Translations under genes and position numbers: made by a program
Source: Pseudisothecium myosuroides
Taxonomy: Eukaryota > Streptophyta > Bryopsida > Hypnales > Lembophyllaceae
Length of the DNA: 64,000 bases
Reading direction: 5' to 3'
Assembly: GCA_951799445.1 (NCBI GenBank)
Contig: OX637289.1
Location: 4,938,501-5,002,500 of the forward strand
Notes under the pieces: generated by a model
What the model saw: the letters and a program-made list of their open reading frames with translations, nothing else
Told to the model about the DNA's origin: nothing
Databases searched by the model: none
Part shown: positions 1 to 12,034 of the stretch, piece by piece
Position numbering within the stretch: the stretch's first letter is position 1
How the letters are laid out: each line of letters opens with the position of its first letter

Positions 1-247
1 TCTAAGCTTAAATATATAAATCAACTGGTTACTGGTTTAGACTTCCCTTGCCATCAGAAGTGCTCTGAAGGTGCTCATGACTGGCGGATGTGTCCCAATT
101 TTGCGAAGCTCATGACTGACTTTTGCCTGCTCCACATCAACAACGGCCGTAAACGCACTCCTTGCCTTAAAAGAAACGCCATTCAAACCGACCTCACAGG
201 GCGCTGAAAAATTGGACTCTGGAAAATAAAACTCGTCTTTCTTGCAG

Positions 248-1812
248 CACATGAATGGGCGTGGAGTGATATGGATTAATTTACCTTATTTCGGACTGAA
301 TGAAACTATCACTCCCAAGATTTGTGACTTAGTTCATTTAATTTATCTGAACTTAATTGAGAATAATTTGTGGGGACAATACCTGCAGAGTTCGGTAAGT
401 GTTTGAACCTCATTGTTCTGGATTTGGACTTCAATTCACTGGATGGGAATGCAACTTCGGATCTTGAATTCCTTGGTCGTATTACAGATTCGCTGATCCC
501 TCTACCTGATGTTAATGCTTGCCCAAGTTCGAGAGATCTAACCTGGATTCGAGATTCAGACGTCTCGGGAGCCATTCCTAACAGTTGTTGGAGTCGATCT
601 CAAAATCTTAAAAGAAACGATCAGTTGAATGTAAGCACTCCTGCAACCTTGGGTGAAATATATCATCTCCGAAACCTGTTCTTGGACATGAATGCACTCA
701 CGGGCTCTATTCCGAGCAATTTGAGTCAATGTCACAATTTAACCCCTAAAGGACCGAGGCCTTTTTTCTGCCAAAAAACACTGAAAACTGCCATTTCTAT
801 AGCAAAGAATAAAAAAAATTGAAAAATGTTTTTTTTTCACATCCAACCGTAGGATCTTACACCTAACTAGTATAAGAATGTGTGTAATTTTTTTTAGAAT
901 TTTTGACCACACAGATTGCAAGATATTTGCATTTAAAGTGAAAAAAACAAGTTTTTCAGCACATTGCGGGACTAGATTTTTTGACTTTAAACATTTTTAA
1001 CTTAAAATTTTTGCACTACAGAGTTTTGAGCTTTTATTTTATATAGTGGAGAATTGAGTTGAGAGTCTAGAAAAAAAATAATATTAAAAAAAAACTTAAT
1101 TATCATTCTTAAAAAAATTGTTAAGTAGATGTAGGTACAAGATAGAAGGAAAATCTAAAACATTCATATATTTTAGATGGAATTAAAATGCACTAATCCC
1201 AATGGTGAGATTGTTCTAACAAGTAAATCAGACCATCCAAAAAAAAAAAATTTGAAAAATTTGAAAAATTGCATTCAAAAATGAATCCCAAAGTTATTTT
1301 TTTCAAGAAGATGCTTTAACTGCCCGAAAAACAAGAATGTCCATAACTTTCTCATAACATATCCAAATGAAATGAATCAAAGCTTTCCGGAAAGCCAAAA
1401 ATATAATCTATGAGAAAAAAAATATTAAAAAAAAAATTCAAATTTTTGTCCTTTTTTTTTTTGCTGCCCGAGCTGCCCCCCGTAGCCTGTTTTGAGCTTA
1501 TATGGTCATAACTTTTTTTCCCGGGCACCGATTGTGAAAAAAATTATATTTCCTTGAAGCTTATCAGTTTTTCTACCTCCAAAAAAAGTTTCAAAAAATT
1601 AGGAGAAAATTTCAGCCCATAGGTACCTGCCCGAAAACGCATTTGTCCCCCGTAGGGACAATGGTCCTTTAGGGGTTAACGGATTTGACACTCACGCACA
1701 AGCAACTCAACGGAAATATTTCTACAACATAATACTTAAACTGAGATACATAAAACTTGAACATCTACGGTTGGACGACATCTTACTTACAGGACGGAGA
1801 CTCACAGACGAG
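248..1812 (+). pseudogene. LRR receptor-like kinase N-terminal fragment, broken by a transposon
   Basis: Translated pieces match the N-terminal part of a plant leucine-rich-repeat receptor kinase. From 251 a frame reads GVIWINLPYFGLNETITPKI and then CDLVHLIYLNLIENNLWG. At about 371-375, in a run of four G, the frame shifts and continues GTIPAEFGKCLNLIVLDLD. Further repeats follow (LGEIYHLRNLFLDMNALTG, SIPSNLSQCHNL). At 739-742 the frame is interrupted by a 933-bp family A element; on the far side it resumes with TDLTLTHKQLNGNIS, and after another frameshift near 1720 with LRYIKLEHLRLDDILLTG until a stop at 1813. No kinase domain is present. With two frameshifts, an insertion and no downstream part, this is a dead fragment. 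The stretch before 248 may hold a decayed start of the same gene, but I cannot prove it. Confidence 0.85.
743..1675 (+). mobile_element. Family A TTAA-type MITE, copy A1 (933 bp)
   Basis: A 933-bp element bounded by TTAA at 739-742 and 1676-1679. It begins CCCCTAAAGGACC and ends with the reverse complement GGTCCTTTAGGGG, a 13-bp terminal inverted repeat. The inside is AT-rich without a long reading frame. Taking it out together with one TTAA restores an LRR frame, which proves both borders and the TTAA target duplication. TTAA targets are known for the piggyBac, Kolobok and Sola3 superfamilies; ends starting with CCC resemble piggyBac, but without a transposase the superfamily is inference. 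Confidence 0.92.
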
Positions 1813-1815
1813 TAA

Positions 1816-4800
1816 AATGTGTGTTAGTATCATACCCAGTAGTCAGGGTCAGCCAAAAATATTTCTAAAAATAGATGCCGTAAATTTTTATGTTATTGTT
1901 TTCTGAATTTTTTATATTTTTACAAAAAAAGAAAAAATCTTTCTGTTTTAAAGGATCTGTCAATTCTCATTTGCGTCCTAATTAAGTAAATTATTCATCA
2001 GGGAATGCGTGTGAGAGTGAAGCTACTTCCAAGGAAAGTGAAATTGAGTCAGTTACGGAAATACCGGTATAGAGTTTTTATTTTTATTTATTTTATTTTA
2101 TTTATTTATTTTAAAATTTTAAACAAACGGACAAATTCCATGGATAAAAGGAACAAGTACATCGAACCAAAGGGAACAGATACCGGTATAGAGTTCTTGG
2201 ACGCGTTGCTTAGCAATTCAAAAGAAGCTGGAATATCAGGCTGATCACCTATTTCCGATCACTTAAGCACTTTAGCGTATGTGCGGCATGGGGAGGTTGA
2301 GGAGAAAATTTCTCTGTGTAGAGAGATAGACTTAAGAAGGATTTCATAATTTTCGACATTTTTTTGCTCAAGAACGAAATTATTATAAATTTTTTTCGTG
2401 AAGATTCTCTTTGACCCACTTCCGATCAGTAGGCAAACCAATTTCCAACCATAGACTGGTTACAAAAGCGGTCTGTGACTTTCAATGTACATACTGTGAT
2501 CATTTTATGGTTTCAATATATACCTCCAGAACATTCTACTGCTCCTGTTGTACGTGAGCAGTCACCTACGACACAGCTGATCGGAAATGCAGCACGCTAT
2601 ACTGCAAAAATGGAATACTGATCGGAAATGGGTCCGCTCCTTTAGTGCTTGTGAATTTGCTTGCTTTGAATTGAAGGGACCAACAGTTTCTCCTACTGCA
2701 TGATCTCAACTGACGTGGAATATCACCTGCAAATGCAGGACTTTCAGTGGCAAAGATTTGAAACTGGAGCCTAAAAAGGGGTGTCGCTGTATAGGCAAAG
2801 AAATTCCATGCTGGTGGACTTAGAGACCAACGCTTGAAAATAAACCGTGTTGAAAAAAAATCAATTATAACAAATGAAGGAGAGAGCTAACAATTTAATT
2901 TACTACCCCGTATATATATTAGCATCTGCATAAAATCTACACTCACTGTATCAAGTTCTGTATCCCGTGCTACCGGTGGTCAGCTCCCATTACAAGTCGG
3001 ACCACGCATTCCCAACCAGGGACTCATACCCAACCGGTAGGGTGCAGCTATTTTCAACCTAGGTTGGAATAGATTTTCAACCAAAACTTGAAATGTGTTT
3101 TTTTTCCTCCTTTTCAAGGCCTTGGGACTGATAATGTCATGACACATGTCCCAAAAGTGTGCGGGAAGTAGTGGGCAAGAAAGTAGGAAGTGGTGAGCGG
3201 GAAAGTAATTCTTTGAATGATTGGAATTGGAAGAGTCTAGACATTGACTATGGGTTTTGAGCACTTTTTGGCTTCCAGAATTCTTAATAATTTCAGTTTT
3301 GGAAATAAAATTATGAAAAATTTGCAATCCCCATATTTCCTATCTTTCTACGCGGGAAAACTTTGCATTGTCTCATACTGCTCATGATTTGTCGAAGAGT
3401 CGCTTATGTGATCAACTATGGGTGGTTCGACCTTACCATACGTGAAGGTCTGATTCGGCACCTATGTGCCGGAATAGTTTTTTTTTGTGTGCAAATGTAT
3501 TTGGTAGCTGGAACTATTGGTGTTAGAGATTCGGCATTTTGGCGTCTAAATTTTTTTGTGTTTAGCAACTTCTAGTTTTTTTTTTTTTTAGGAAACTTGT
3601 CATGCGGGGCTTAAGACGTGACTTGTGGGGTTTCAGGAATATTCTAAAATTCAGACAATATGGATGAAAAATTTCTACAAAATTTTGGACATTTCACTTG
3701 TAATATTTCAAAATATTTAGACATTCCAAAAAACACTTAATTCATGTCTGGATTATCTTCAAATGCAATTGTTTTATCATCAATAACCAAAGGTGATATT
3801 CAGTTCCAAAGTATTTCAGCGATTTCTCTTGGCTTGAATAATTTCGACTTGACAGAAATAATCTCATCTGCTGATATGAAATCAATCCTCATTCAACGTG
3901 CATAACTAAAGACGCTCATGGTGCAGTAAGGAAAAACAGTATTTAGGGCGCTTTACACGTGGACTTCACCAGGTGACCAAATTTGACATATTTTTCAGTT
4001 CCAGAGACTGAACAAGCTACTCAGTAAGTGGTTTCATTCATCTAATTCTAGCCTTAACTTACTTATGTGGGGGTTTTACATTGGATTTAACTTACTGGAG
4101 AATTTCATGTTCATAAATTACAAGCTTTAGTTTTTTTCTATTTTGACTCTTTATTTAATGTAAAGTTTCCATTCACCATACACTCAAGCAGGTGATCTGT
4201 GGGTCTTTTCCTTCAACAATCTAGAAACGTGCACCATCTTTACCTTGAAACAAGGATGACTTTCTTTGTTAGTGGAGAAACAAAGAATGCACTTTTGGGT
4301 CCAAATACTGAATCATATTTGAGTGAGTGTCTATCATTGCGGCGGCATCTTTTCAGGGTTAAATTTTGCATAGCCCTTTTGTGCTAAACTAAGAATCAAT
4401 TGCAAAACATTAAGAGTCAATATATTAAAGTATTTTCACATGTAACACAAACCCAAGCTCACCTATATGGTCAATGGAACCTCTACCTTATTTAACCCCC
4501 AATGCGGGTTTGTGCATCCCATAAGTGAATGCACCTTGGTCAACCTTGATTGTAACATTCAAAATTACCATTTTTGGTATTTGATTTAAAGTAAGAAAAT
4601 GAAGCTTTATAAGTTTTGTTTATATTACATATTAAAATTATGAAAAATTCCAAAGATTGAAAGAATTATTGCAAGTGCAAGCTCTATGTGTTAAAATCCA
4701 AATTACTCAATATTGTGTGTACTTCATTTGTATTTTCTTCTCTTTAGAATTTTAGATCTTTTTTTTAACTAAAATTATGAAATTCTGTCTCTCATTCTAA

Positions 4801-5699
4801 CTCTCATTTACGTTAAAAATTTCGAATTATTCTTTTGTATATTTTAATTGGTATAATTTAATTTTTATTCTTTATTAAAAAAAAAATCTCAACAATTTGA
4901 TTTTTCTGTCAATTTTTTTGAAAAAATCAACATAAACAGAAAAAAAATTCTTTCACAATCGGAAAATAGCGAAATTTTCTAAATCAATTATATAAAAGGA
5001 TAATTGTAGCTTGATAGTAGTATTGAAAAAACATATTGGCTTTCCAAGAATATAATTTTTATTCCAATTGATGTCTAGGATTAAAAGTTGTGCCACAGTA
5101 TATTCAAAATGCTCCTTCTTGGGCAACCAAAAAAATCACAAAAATTAAAAATAATTTTATGATTATTTAAAAAATATATATATTTTAGTCTACATAGAAA
5201 GATATGATTCATTACATTTGGATTGGAGCATCTTGTTTTGTAGGCAATTAGGGCATCTTTGAAAAAACTAATTTATTGAATTCATTTTTAAATTCAATTT
5301 TCACAATTTTTCAATTTTTTTTAATTCAATATGGTTATTTTTTCTTGTTAGAACTATCTCACAGTCAAGATTAGTGTGTTTCATTTCTATCTTAGAACAT
5401 TAAGGCATCTTCATCTAAAACAAACACTTTTTTGAAATTCAACATCTCTAAACACAAATTGGGAAAAAAAAAATCACACCAAAATGATAGTAAATGAAAG
5501 TGGAAGTGAATGCATTTGGTTTTCAAATTTTGAAAAAATGCTTATATGAATAAATTACAATTTTTCATAGGAACACCTATTATTGATATAAGACTACTTT
5601 AAATTGGACATCCTTGAAAGTAGAAATGCTTCAACTCTCATTGGTTGCTTCAAATGACTTTTCATCTTCTAGTAATTACTTCTTGAAATTGGTATTGAC
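1816..5699. other. AT-rich intergenic DNA, no gene seen
   Basis: No reading frame longer than about 115 codons and none resembling a protein. A 16-bp direct repeat (ataccggtatagagtt) occurs near 2060 and 2180. Around 2249-2633 there is a weak fold-back. The stretch 5040-5340 resembles the inside of family A in reverse orientation, so at least part is decayed transposon. Confidence 0.6.
2249..2633. repeat. Imperfect inverted repeat, possible decayed MITE
   Basis: CCTATTTCCGATCA at 2249 pairs with TGATCGGAAATGGG near 2619, and related GATCGGAAAT / CCGATCA words recur at 2424 and 2579. A second inner pair (tagcgt..gcggcat with atgcagcacgcta) supports a fold-back. I found no clear target duplication. 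Confidence 0.4.
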
Positions 5700-5703
5700 T
5701 TAA

Positions 5704-6246
5704 CCTTTAAAGGACCACTATTTGTCTCCTTGGAGCATAATTTGGGTTTGGGTAGGTTCTTATTGTAGTGAATGTATTTGAACCTTTTTGAGGATGTGTA
5801 GTTTTGCAGGAGCTTCACAAATATATATATAATTTTTATTTCAATTCGTGCCCGGGAGAAAAAGTTATGGCACAATAAGCCAAAAATAGTGGTTGACATG
5901 CAATACACAAAAATCACAAAAAGTCAAAATATTTTTTCTTAATTTTTTTCCTAAAATATTATATTTTTTCTATATTTGAAGCTTTGAATCATTCTATTTG
6001 GACAAGTGATGAGAAAGTTATGGACATTCTTGTTTTTCAAGCAATCTAAGCATCTTCTTGAAAAAAACTTTTTGTCCAACTTCCAATCCGTATTGTCAAA
6101 TTTGATGAATTTTTTACCATATGATTTCAGACAAGTGAAGTATAAGTTCCTATGGTTAGATTCCCATTTTTTTTCCTTAGGTGAATGCAATAGTGGCATT
6201 TTTGAGTGGTTTTTGACAAAAAAAATTGGCCTTAGTCCTTTAGGTT
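5704..6246 (-). mobile_element. Family A element, diverged copy in reverse orientation
   Basis: Flanked by TTAA at 5700-5703 and 6247-6250. The right end (ggccttagtcctttaggtttt) is the reverse complement of the left end of A1 with a few changes, and the left end reads CCTTTAAAGGACC. The middle also matches A1 in reverse, including the segment around aagttatggacattcttg. Shorter than A1 (543 bp), with many substitutions. Confidence 0.75.
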
Positions 6247-6250
6247 TTAA

Positions 6251-6890
6251 AAGAAAAGAATTTGTTGAAATTAGGTCATTGGGCCATCTTTGAACACCAC
6301 TAGTTTAGTTGTTTCCAAAGGGGTAGTACGTGTCATAGAAGGGTATGCCTATCAACGATTTAATCTTTCCCTCTCTCTTGTATCCACTTCTACTAAATAG
6401 TTTCTTTAAGAATGAAAATCAAGTTGTTTTTTGAATTTTTTTTCATGGACATACTACTATTAAATTCTTCAACACAAAAACTTCAGATTAAAAATTTGAA
6501 TTTGAATTTTTTTAAGTTACGTAGATTCAAAGCCTTATTATCTAGTTAGACAAGGTGCAAGAACAAACATTTTTTGTGTTTTTAAATGCAAATATCTTGC
6601 AATCTATGCAATCAATGATTCTAAAAGTTCTTTGACATGTTTTTATTCTACAGTAGAGTAAGAGCTTACTATTAAATATACAAAAAAATCCCATTAAATT
6701 AATTTTTTTGCTCTTTGCTCTTTGCAACAAAAATGGTAGTTTTGCTTGTTTTTATCAAAAAAGGTCTTGGTCCTTCAAAGGAGAAAAACAAACACAACAT
6801 GCTTCTAAGGATGCAAAATAACGAACATTAATGGTCAAAGATCTTGAACATACATAGCACCCATTTATCTGGTCTACATCCTTTTTGACT
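6251..6890 (-). repeat. Partial family A sequence and plain AT-rich DNA
   Basis: From about 6540 to 6780 the sequence is the reverse complement of the left part of family A (aaatgcaaatatcttgcaatc; caaaaaaggtcttggtcctt). The outer end is degraded (cttcaaaggag instead of TTTAGGGGTTAA) and there is no matching other end, so this is a fragment. Nothing else is seen up to 6890. Confidence 0.55.
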
Positions 6891-7085
6891 CTCATACAAC
6901 AAACTCTAGCTCATACCACTAGTAGAAAGCTGATCTTGAAGCACCAGTGAGAGCACTCATACAACAAACTCTACCTCATACCACTAGCAGAAAACTGCTC
7001 TAGGAGCATCAGTGAGAGCACAGCTTGGTGCCCATACGGACCTTTGACACCAAGCTCTAGTGCTCTCATTGGTGCTTCAGGACCA
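6891..7085. repeat. 65-bp tandem duplication plus inverted partial copy
   Basis: Two units of 65 bp start at 6891 and 6956 (ctcatacaacaaactcta...gtgagagca), differing at a few bases. A third piece, agtgctctcattggtgcttc at about 7060, is the reverse complement of the end of each unit (gaagcaccagtgagagcact). The three can fold into a hairpin. Confidence 0.7.
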
Positions 7086-7611
7086 ACTTTCTACTTCCTG
7101 TAGAGTACAGTACTCTACAATGAACTCAAAGGCGCAATGCAGTAGTGGCTGGGGACTTGACAAGCGGTTTAGCTGTTGGTACGTTTTTGCTGGGAATTGA
7201 AAGGGATTCCAGGTTCTCTCAAAATGCATTTATCAGACATTGTATGAATAACCTATGAATTTGCAAGTGCTAAGAATAAGTGTAACCAAAATCGTTCGCC
7301 TGAACTGTATCATAAAAGGTAGGTCGAACAGTTTGGAAAACTGGAGCTTTGAAATTTCAGGCAAAACGAAATGTACAAAAGCCAAATTCACAAGAAAAAA
7401 CTAGTGTGGAGGCCGTATATCATCAGTGAAGCCCTTCACCTCTAGAACTAGCATCACGGCATCTGATGGTGAAGGAAACTGAAGGATATTTAATGGCCAA
7501 ACATTACTACCGCTAAGTGATCAGATAGCAGTAAAAGGTTCGTTCATGTAAATTTGCTCACAGGTACTGACGTGTTCCAGAGAAAACAGACAGGTGGACT
7601 CTGTACAATGG
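7086..7611. other. 3' flank of the capping-protein gene, no gene seen
   Basis: This lies just downstream of the CPA stop codon (the gene is on the minus strand) and should hold its 3' UTR. I found no coding signal and could not place a polyadenylation site with confidence. Confidence 0.5.
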
Positions 7612-8299
7612 CTATCTCATATTTGCAAATTCCCTGGTGATTTCCCGGGTTAAGCTCAATTGCAATGCCTTGTCCCAAGCAAAAAGTGTGCGCGTAATGG
7701 GTAATTTCCTCCGTAACTCCTGAAGCACAATCCCAAAGATTATGTCAGCACCAGTTGTAAACTCTGCAAGAGAACCCTTCTCACTAAAACTGCTAACAAA
7801 ATGCAAGTATTAAGTCCTAAAGTCTATCTCAAGCACACAATCAAGAGACGATTTAACCCCTAAAAGCCCAAGGGGTTTGGACAAAACACAAATGTGTTAT
7901 AAAATATAAGTTTTGTAATTTTTTTGAAGTTTGCATCAAAGAAGATAATGTGAAGCACAAAAAGTAGAAAACATCTGTACGGTTAAAATTATAAAATTCT
8001 TTTTAGATTCTCTTCAAATGAATTTTGAAGATATAACTTCAAAAATTCACCAAAAATATAATTTTTATCTTTAGCATTTGAATTTTTTTTTGATTGGTCA
8101 AAATTGTGGTTTCTATTGATTTGTGAAAAAATGCATAAGATCTAGTAATGAGAACACCAACACTTTCCCCAAATAGTAAGTTTTTCAACACTAGACAAAT
8201 ACTAGACTCTTTGTGCTATTTCTCTTATAATTTTTGTTTGACCGTAGCGATCTTAGTTTTGAGTATAAATATAGAAAGACAACCCAATTTTTGTAAAAT

Positions 8300-8345
<46 letters not shown>

Positions 8346-11300
8346 CGCCCGAAAAATCTGCCCGAAGTCGGGCAGCGACCATAAAATGGTCGCTTGAGCG
8401 CTTAGGGGTTAAAAGAACTCTCTTCCAAATGTGGACATCAATCAAATTTGAGAGCCGAATCAATATAAACTGCCAAAGATCAAACAGAACTAGTGGTGTG
8501 GACACCCTGCTTTCCACGTAATGTGAAATCTTAAAGCAGAAGTGTGAGGGTGAAAACAACTTATTACATACCTTGAATGTTCTGTCAGAGAGATTTGAAT
8601 ATTGTTCCTGTAAAACCGAGCCAGAAAAAGAGATGCTATCAGAGAGGGAGTTCAATCAAAGTCAGCAGTGACAAGACTTCCAACCAGAAACAACCAGAAA
8701 ATCTAGGTGAAACAAGCTCATTACAACCTACCTCCAGGTTCAACAAGAACACTGATTCAAGCTGCTCAATAACATAGACAATTGCAGCACCAGCATCCTT
8801 TCCTTCCTGCAATAAAAGCGAACCACACATTGACTGTTTGAGATTGCTTACGTTCAAAAAAGGTTCAGATAATTGCACAGTAATTTGCTTGTATCTACAA
8901 AATAGCGGCGTTGCATTCTTAACATGTAAAGAAACGAACAGCACTAGGTCATTCAGAAAAAGCCAAGACTTCTGCATCAGGATGGGCTAACGTTCAACAT
9001 TGTAAGAAGAGATATGTAATACCTGTATCACGACAGTGTCGTCAACTTTACAGCTACTTTGCAATTGCACATTGCCTTCCTCAAAATAATGAGCATTCAC
9101 CTAATATCCAAAGCAGGGTGATTGAGAAGAGTCAATTACAACTTTAGACTAACAGAACTCCATGGTGCTGAAACACACACACGGCCTACAAAGTGAAAGA
9201 CGACATTGACATGATCTCTTAAAAGACAAACCTAACAAGGTTTGGTAGAAGATCCCCAAGATTCCTTGGGTAGAAGGATAACTCACACTTATTGTCCCAT
9301 TTAGTGATGCAGAGAGCGAATCCTCATTAATTAAGACTGTCCATACAGATTGCCAACATCCTCCCCTGCAAACGCGGGTGAAAAACAAAAAGTCAGATCG
9401 CTGGCTCCACTCTACACGCAAAATTCTTACAGTCCACAGATTGCAGGAATTAGACTGTGGAAATCTAAAACTCCTATTTGATGCACATAGATTCTTGATC
9501 AATACATGGAAAGAGAGTACTTCTAGCTGTCATAGTACAATAAAAAGACTCATACCTGTACGAAAACAAAACTGACTGTAGGAAAGCATGAATACATTAC
9601 AGACAAGCAGAACAATAAAAGAAAAGGCTGCCATGCACTTTGCAATTGACTGTGAGCAATCCCAAGCATTTGTTCCTTACTAGAGTGTTCCAACAAGTAC
9701 ATATTTGACAAGCTTACCGGAAGTTTTTCGGGCTGAAATTTGAGTTGGTAATGACAACTGTAAGCTCTACTTCACTTCCAGGCTTTTCAATATCTTTTCC
9801 ATTGGTGCAATACACTGAGCATTCACCTCCTTGAAAAGCCTCGTCCACGTACTTCATAAGTGCTGTATCAACAGAGAACCTGTTCAATCAACCCACCGTT
9901 AGAAGGAATTAAAGATTAAACAAGGAGATGGAAGGGCCAAAACTGCAAAGGGTACGGAGCAAAGCTTAACCCTATAAGGTCCAAGCAACTATACATGGGT
10001 TGCTTTTACTAAAGAAATGTCTCATCATGGACCTTAAAAAGAGTTTCAGGTCTTGGCTTTCACAAGACAGTGTCATACTAGACTTACAACCTTTAGGCAT
10101 ACAAACTTGCGAAGGAAAAGTACTTCACAGCTAATCTAACTTAAGTTTATTAAAGCCACAACTGCAGGACTGTGACCTCGGAGCAAATGAAATGACAAGA
10201 ACAAAATTCCAGAACAGTATCTTTACCGGAATGATTCAACGTATGCAGAAGGGAGAACATCATCATCTGCTGGACACACCTCTGTACATATCTGCTCGTC
10301 AAGGAACACAAAATCATTATCTTTCAACGTCGTTGCACTTCATCGTTACAAAGCAGTTCCTAGAAATTGAATAATGCTACAACAATTCAAAACAAATGAA
10401 TAAAATAGTTATGGGCACAACCCTTTAAATACCTGCTTCACGTGATCCACAACTGCGACACTAGCCGTGCGAGGGACCAGGTAGTGCGACCTATCGAGTT
10501 CCCCGAATTTTGTCAAGAGCACCTGTCACCACATGCCCATTGTGCCTGCCAATCAGCACAACCATTCTCAGAGCTTTACACCATTTCCCCCCTGTACAAG
10601 ATAGGGAAGTCCTTTTGCATACTCTACGACTTCAACAATTCATACCTTATAAGGTATCCAAAGAACATATTCTCAAGCGGCATTGGAATCCTCAGGAAAA
10701 TGGGAACAAGACCTACACCAAATTAACAAATTCCATTCTAATAACAGAACGCCTCGAAACCAGGGGACAGGGTTCCTTACCCTAAAATCTCGGCCGTTTA
10801 AGAAACTAGGCAAACACTATGTGAGACTGCTGCAGAAGGAGCTGTTGCTCATGAAATGGCTCTACATATTTGGAAAGTCACCGCCTGAGATGTTTGGGTC
10901 CAAGGGTCACAAAACAAAATGAAGATTGCGAAATCCGTACCTGGCCACTGCCGTCCGGCATCTCGAGAGATATCATGTTTTTCACATTGTAGTCTGGAAA
11001 CGCTTCCGAGGCCGCTTTGTTGTAAAGAGCTTCATCCATCAGCACTTCTCGAACATCTGCACCAATTCTCACGCAGAATTAGCAGCTGATGCAAATGAAG
11101 CGCCCACCATACACAGTGCACATTAGCCACAGAGGTCACGACGTTTCAATATGAAGATTTTTCTCAGAGAATCAACCCTCTCTAATGTCAATGTCTCCGG
11201 AAACAAATGGGCCTCTATTACCACTCTCACTCTCATGCATGTTCCCAACTTGACATGTCGAAGTTGTCCAATCAGAAGAGTAGAAAACATGACCAATTCT

Positions 11301-12034
11301 GAGGATATTCAATGAATATGCAATTGCAGAGGGTGTCATTAGAAAGCGTTGAGTGTCATAGGTCTACATTAAAAAAACGAATTCCACTAAATTGCATAGT
11401 GGCAATTGCAAGTAACCGAGAACTCCGATAAGGACTGAGAGCTTCACTCTAGTATGCGTAATGGCATGCTTCTCGGCTTGCGAGTTTTCGACATTCTCTA
11501 AACCGAAGTTGAAGAAACTCCGCGTATCCCAAACGGTAAAGAGCAAGTGGTGTTGACCTAAGACTAGCTCCAGGCAGAGACAACGGGATTGCAGACACAT
11601 AATCTCAAACTATCAAACTCAACCCCATTCCAACCCAAAGAAAAAAACCGAGCCCTTATCATCATACATTTTAGGGCACACCGCAGAGACCACCAATTGC
11701 TCTCCTCTACCTTCCAAAGTAGCTTTTGCTTAGATAAGCTAAACACAGACATGAACCCTTTCTCTCCGAGTCTCCGCAATTGCCAGTAAAGAAACCGGAA
11801 AGCATCCTCAAGCTCTTCAATTCCACGGCGATCCCGTCGGAGACTAAATTAAACCGAGACCACATCCAAGCTCCTGCTTAACCAAAGGGCCAAGACAAAA
11901 AAGATTGTTTATATACCTTTAGCAACTTGCTGGACTTGCCCAGGCGGCGCATTCATCAAGAACCATCTCCCAATGGCCACTTTCTGCTCCTCCCCAAGCT
12001 CCTCGTACTCGTCCTCCCCAATCCTATCCTCCAT
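7612..12034 (-). CDS. CPA: F-actin-capping protein subunit alpha (ten exons)
   Basis: Alpha subunit of the heterodimeric capping protein, which binds actin-filament barbed ends and stops subunit gain and loss; its beta partner is not in this window. Exons on the minus strand: 12034-11917, 11056-10941, 10522-10433, 10291-10227, 9879-9718, 9365-9287, 9100-9023, 8806-8732, 8607-8572, 7719-7612 (stop TAG). All introns are GT-AG and all phases agree, giving 927 nt and 308 aa, the usual plant length. Diagnostic stretches: EEQKVAIGRWFLMNAPPGQV near residue 15, DEALYNKAASEAFPDYN near 48, VDHVKQICTEV around the exon 3/4 junction, NFRGGCWQSVW near 182, AHYFEEGNV near 213, and ELRRKLPITRTLFAWDKALQ at 274, the conserved C-terminal block. 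The start is the first ATG of an acidic leader. The last intron (852 bp) is mostly a family A-like element. The exon model is inferred from homology and splice signals, not transcripts. Confidence 0.96.
7857..8408 (+). mobile_element. Family A-related element (subtype A2) in the last CPA intron
   Basis: Bordered by TTAA at 7853-7856 and 8409-8412. Left end CCCCTAAAAGCCCAAGGGG; the right end, ...GAGCGCTTAGGGG, is its approximate inverse. At 552 bp it matches another copy at 32339-32875 along its whole length. It carries a run of 44 T at 8302-8345. It lies in CPA intron 9 and takes up about two thirds of it; the splice sites at 8571 and 7720 are outside. Confidence 0.85.
8302..8345. repeat. Homopolymer run of 44 T
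   Basis: An uninterrupted T run inside the A2 element. The sister copy at 32.8 kb has only a short mixed T/A stretch here, so the run has probably expanded by slippage. In the CPA transcript it would read as poly(A). Its true length is uncertain because such runs are prone to sequencing error. Confidence 0.9.

Noticed and set aside
8191..8655. 154-codon minus-strand frame with a long lysine run
   Set aside because: The lysines are the T run of the A2 element read backwards, and its N-terminal part overlaps CPA exon 9 in the CPA frame; beyond the exon it is intron.
9967..10050. TTAACCCTATAAGGTCCAAG in a CPA intron, resembling a family A end
   Set aside because: The only candidate partner (tggacctt near 10028) is too short and not next to TTAA, so no element can be delimited.
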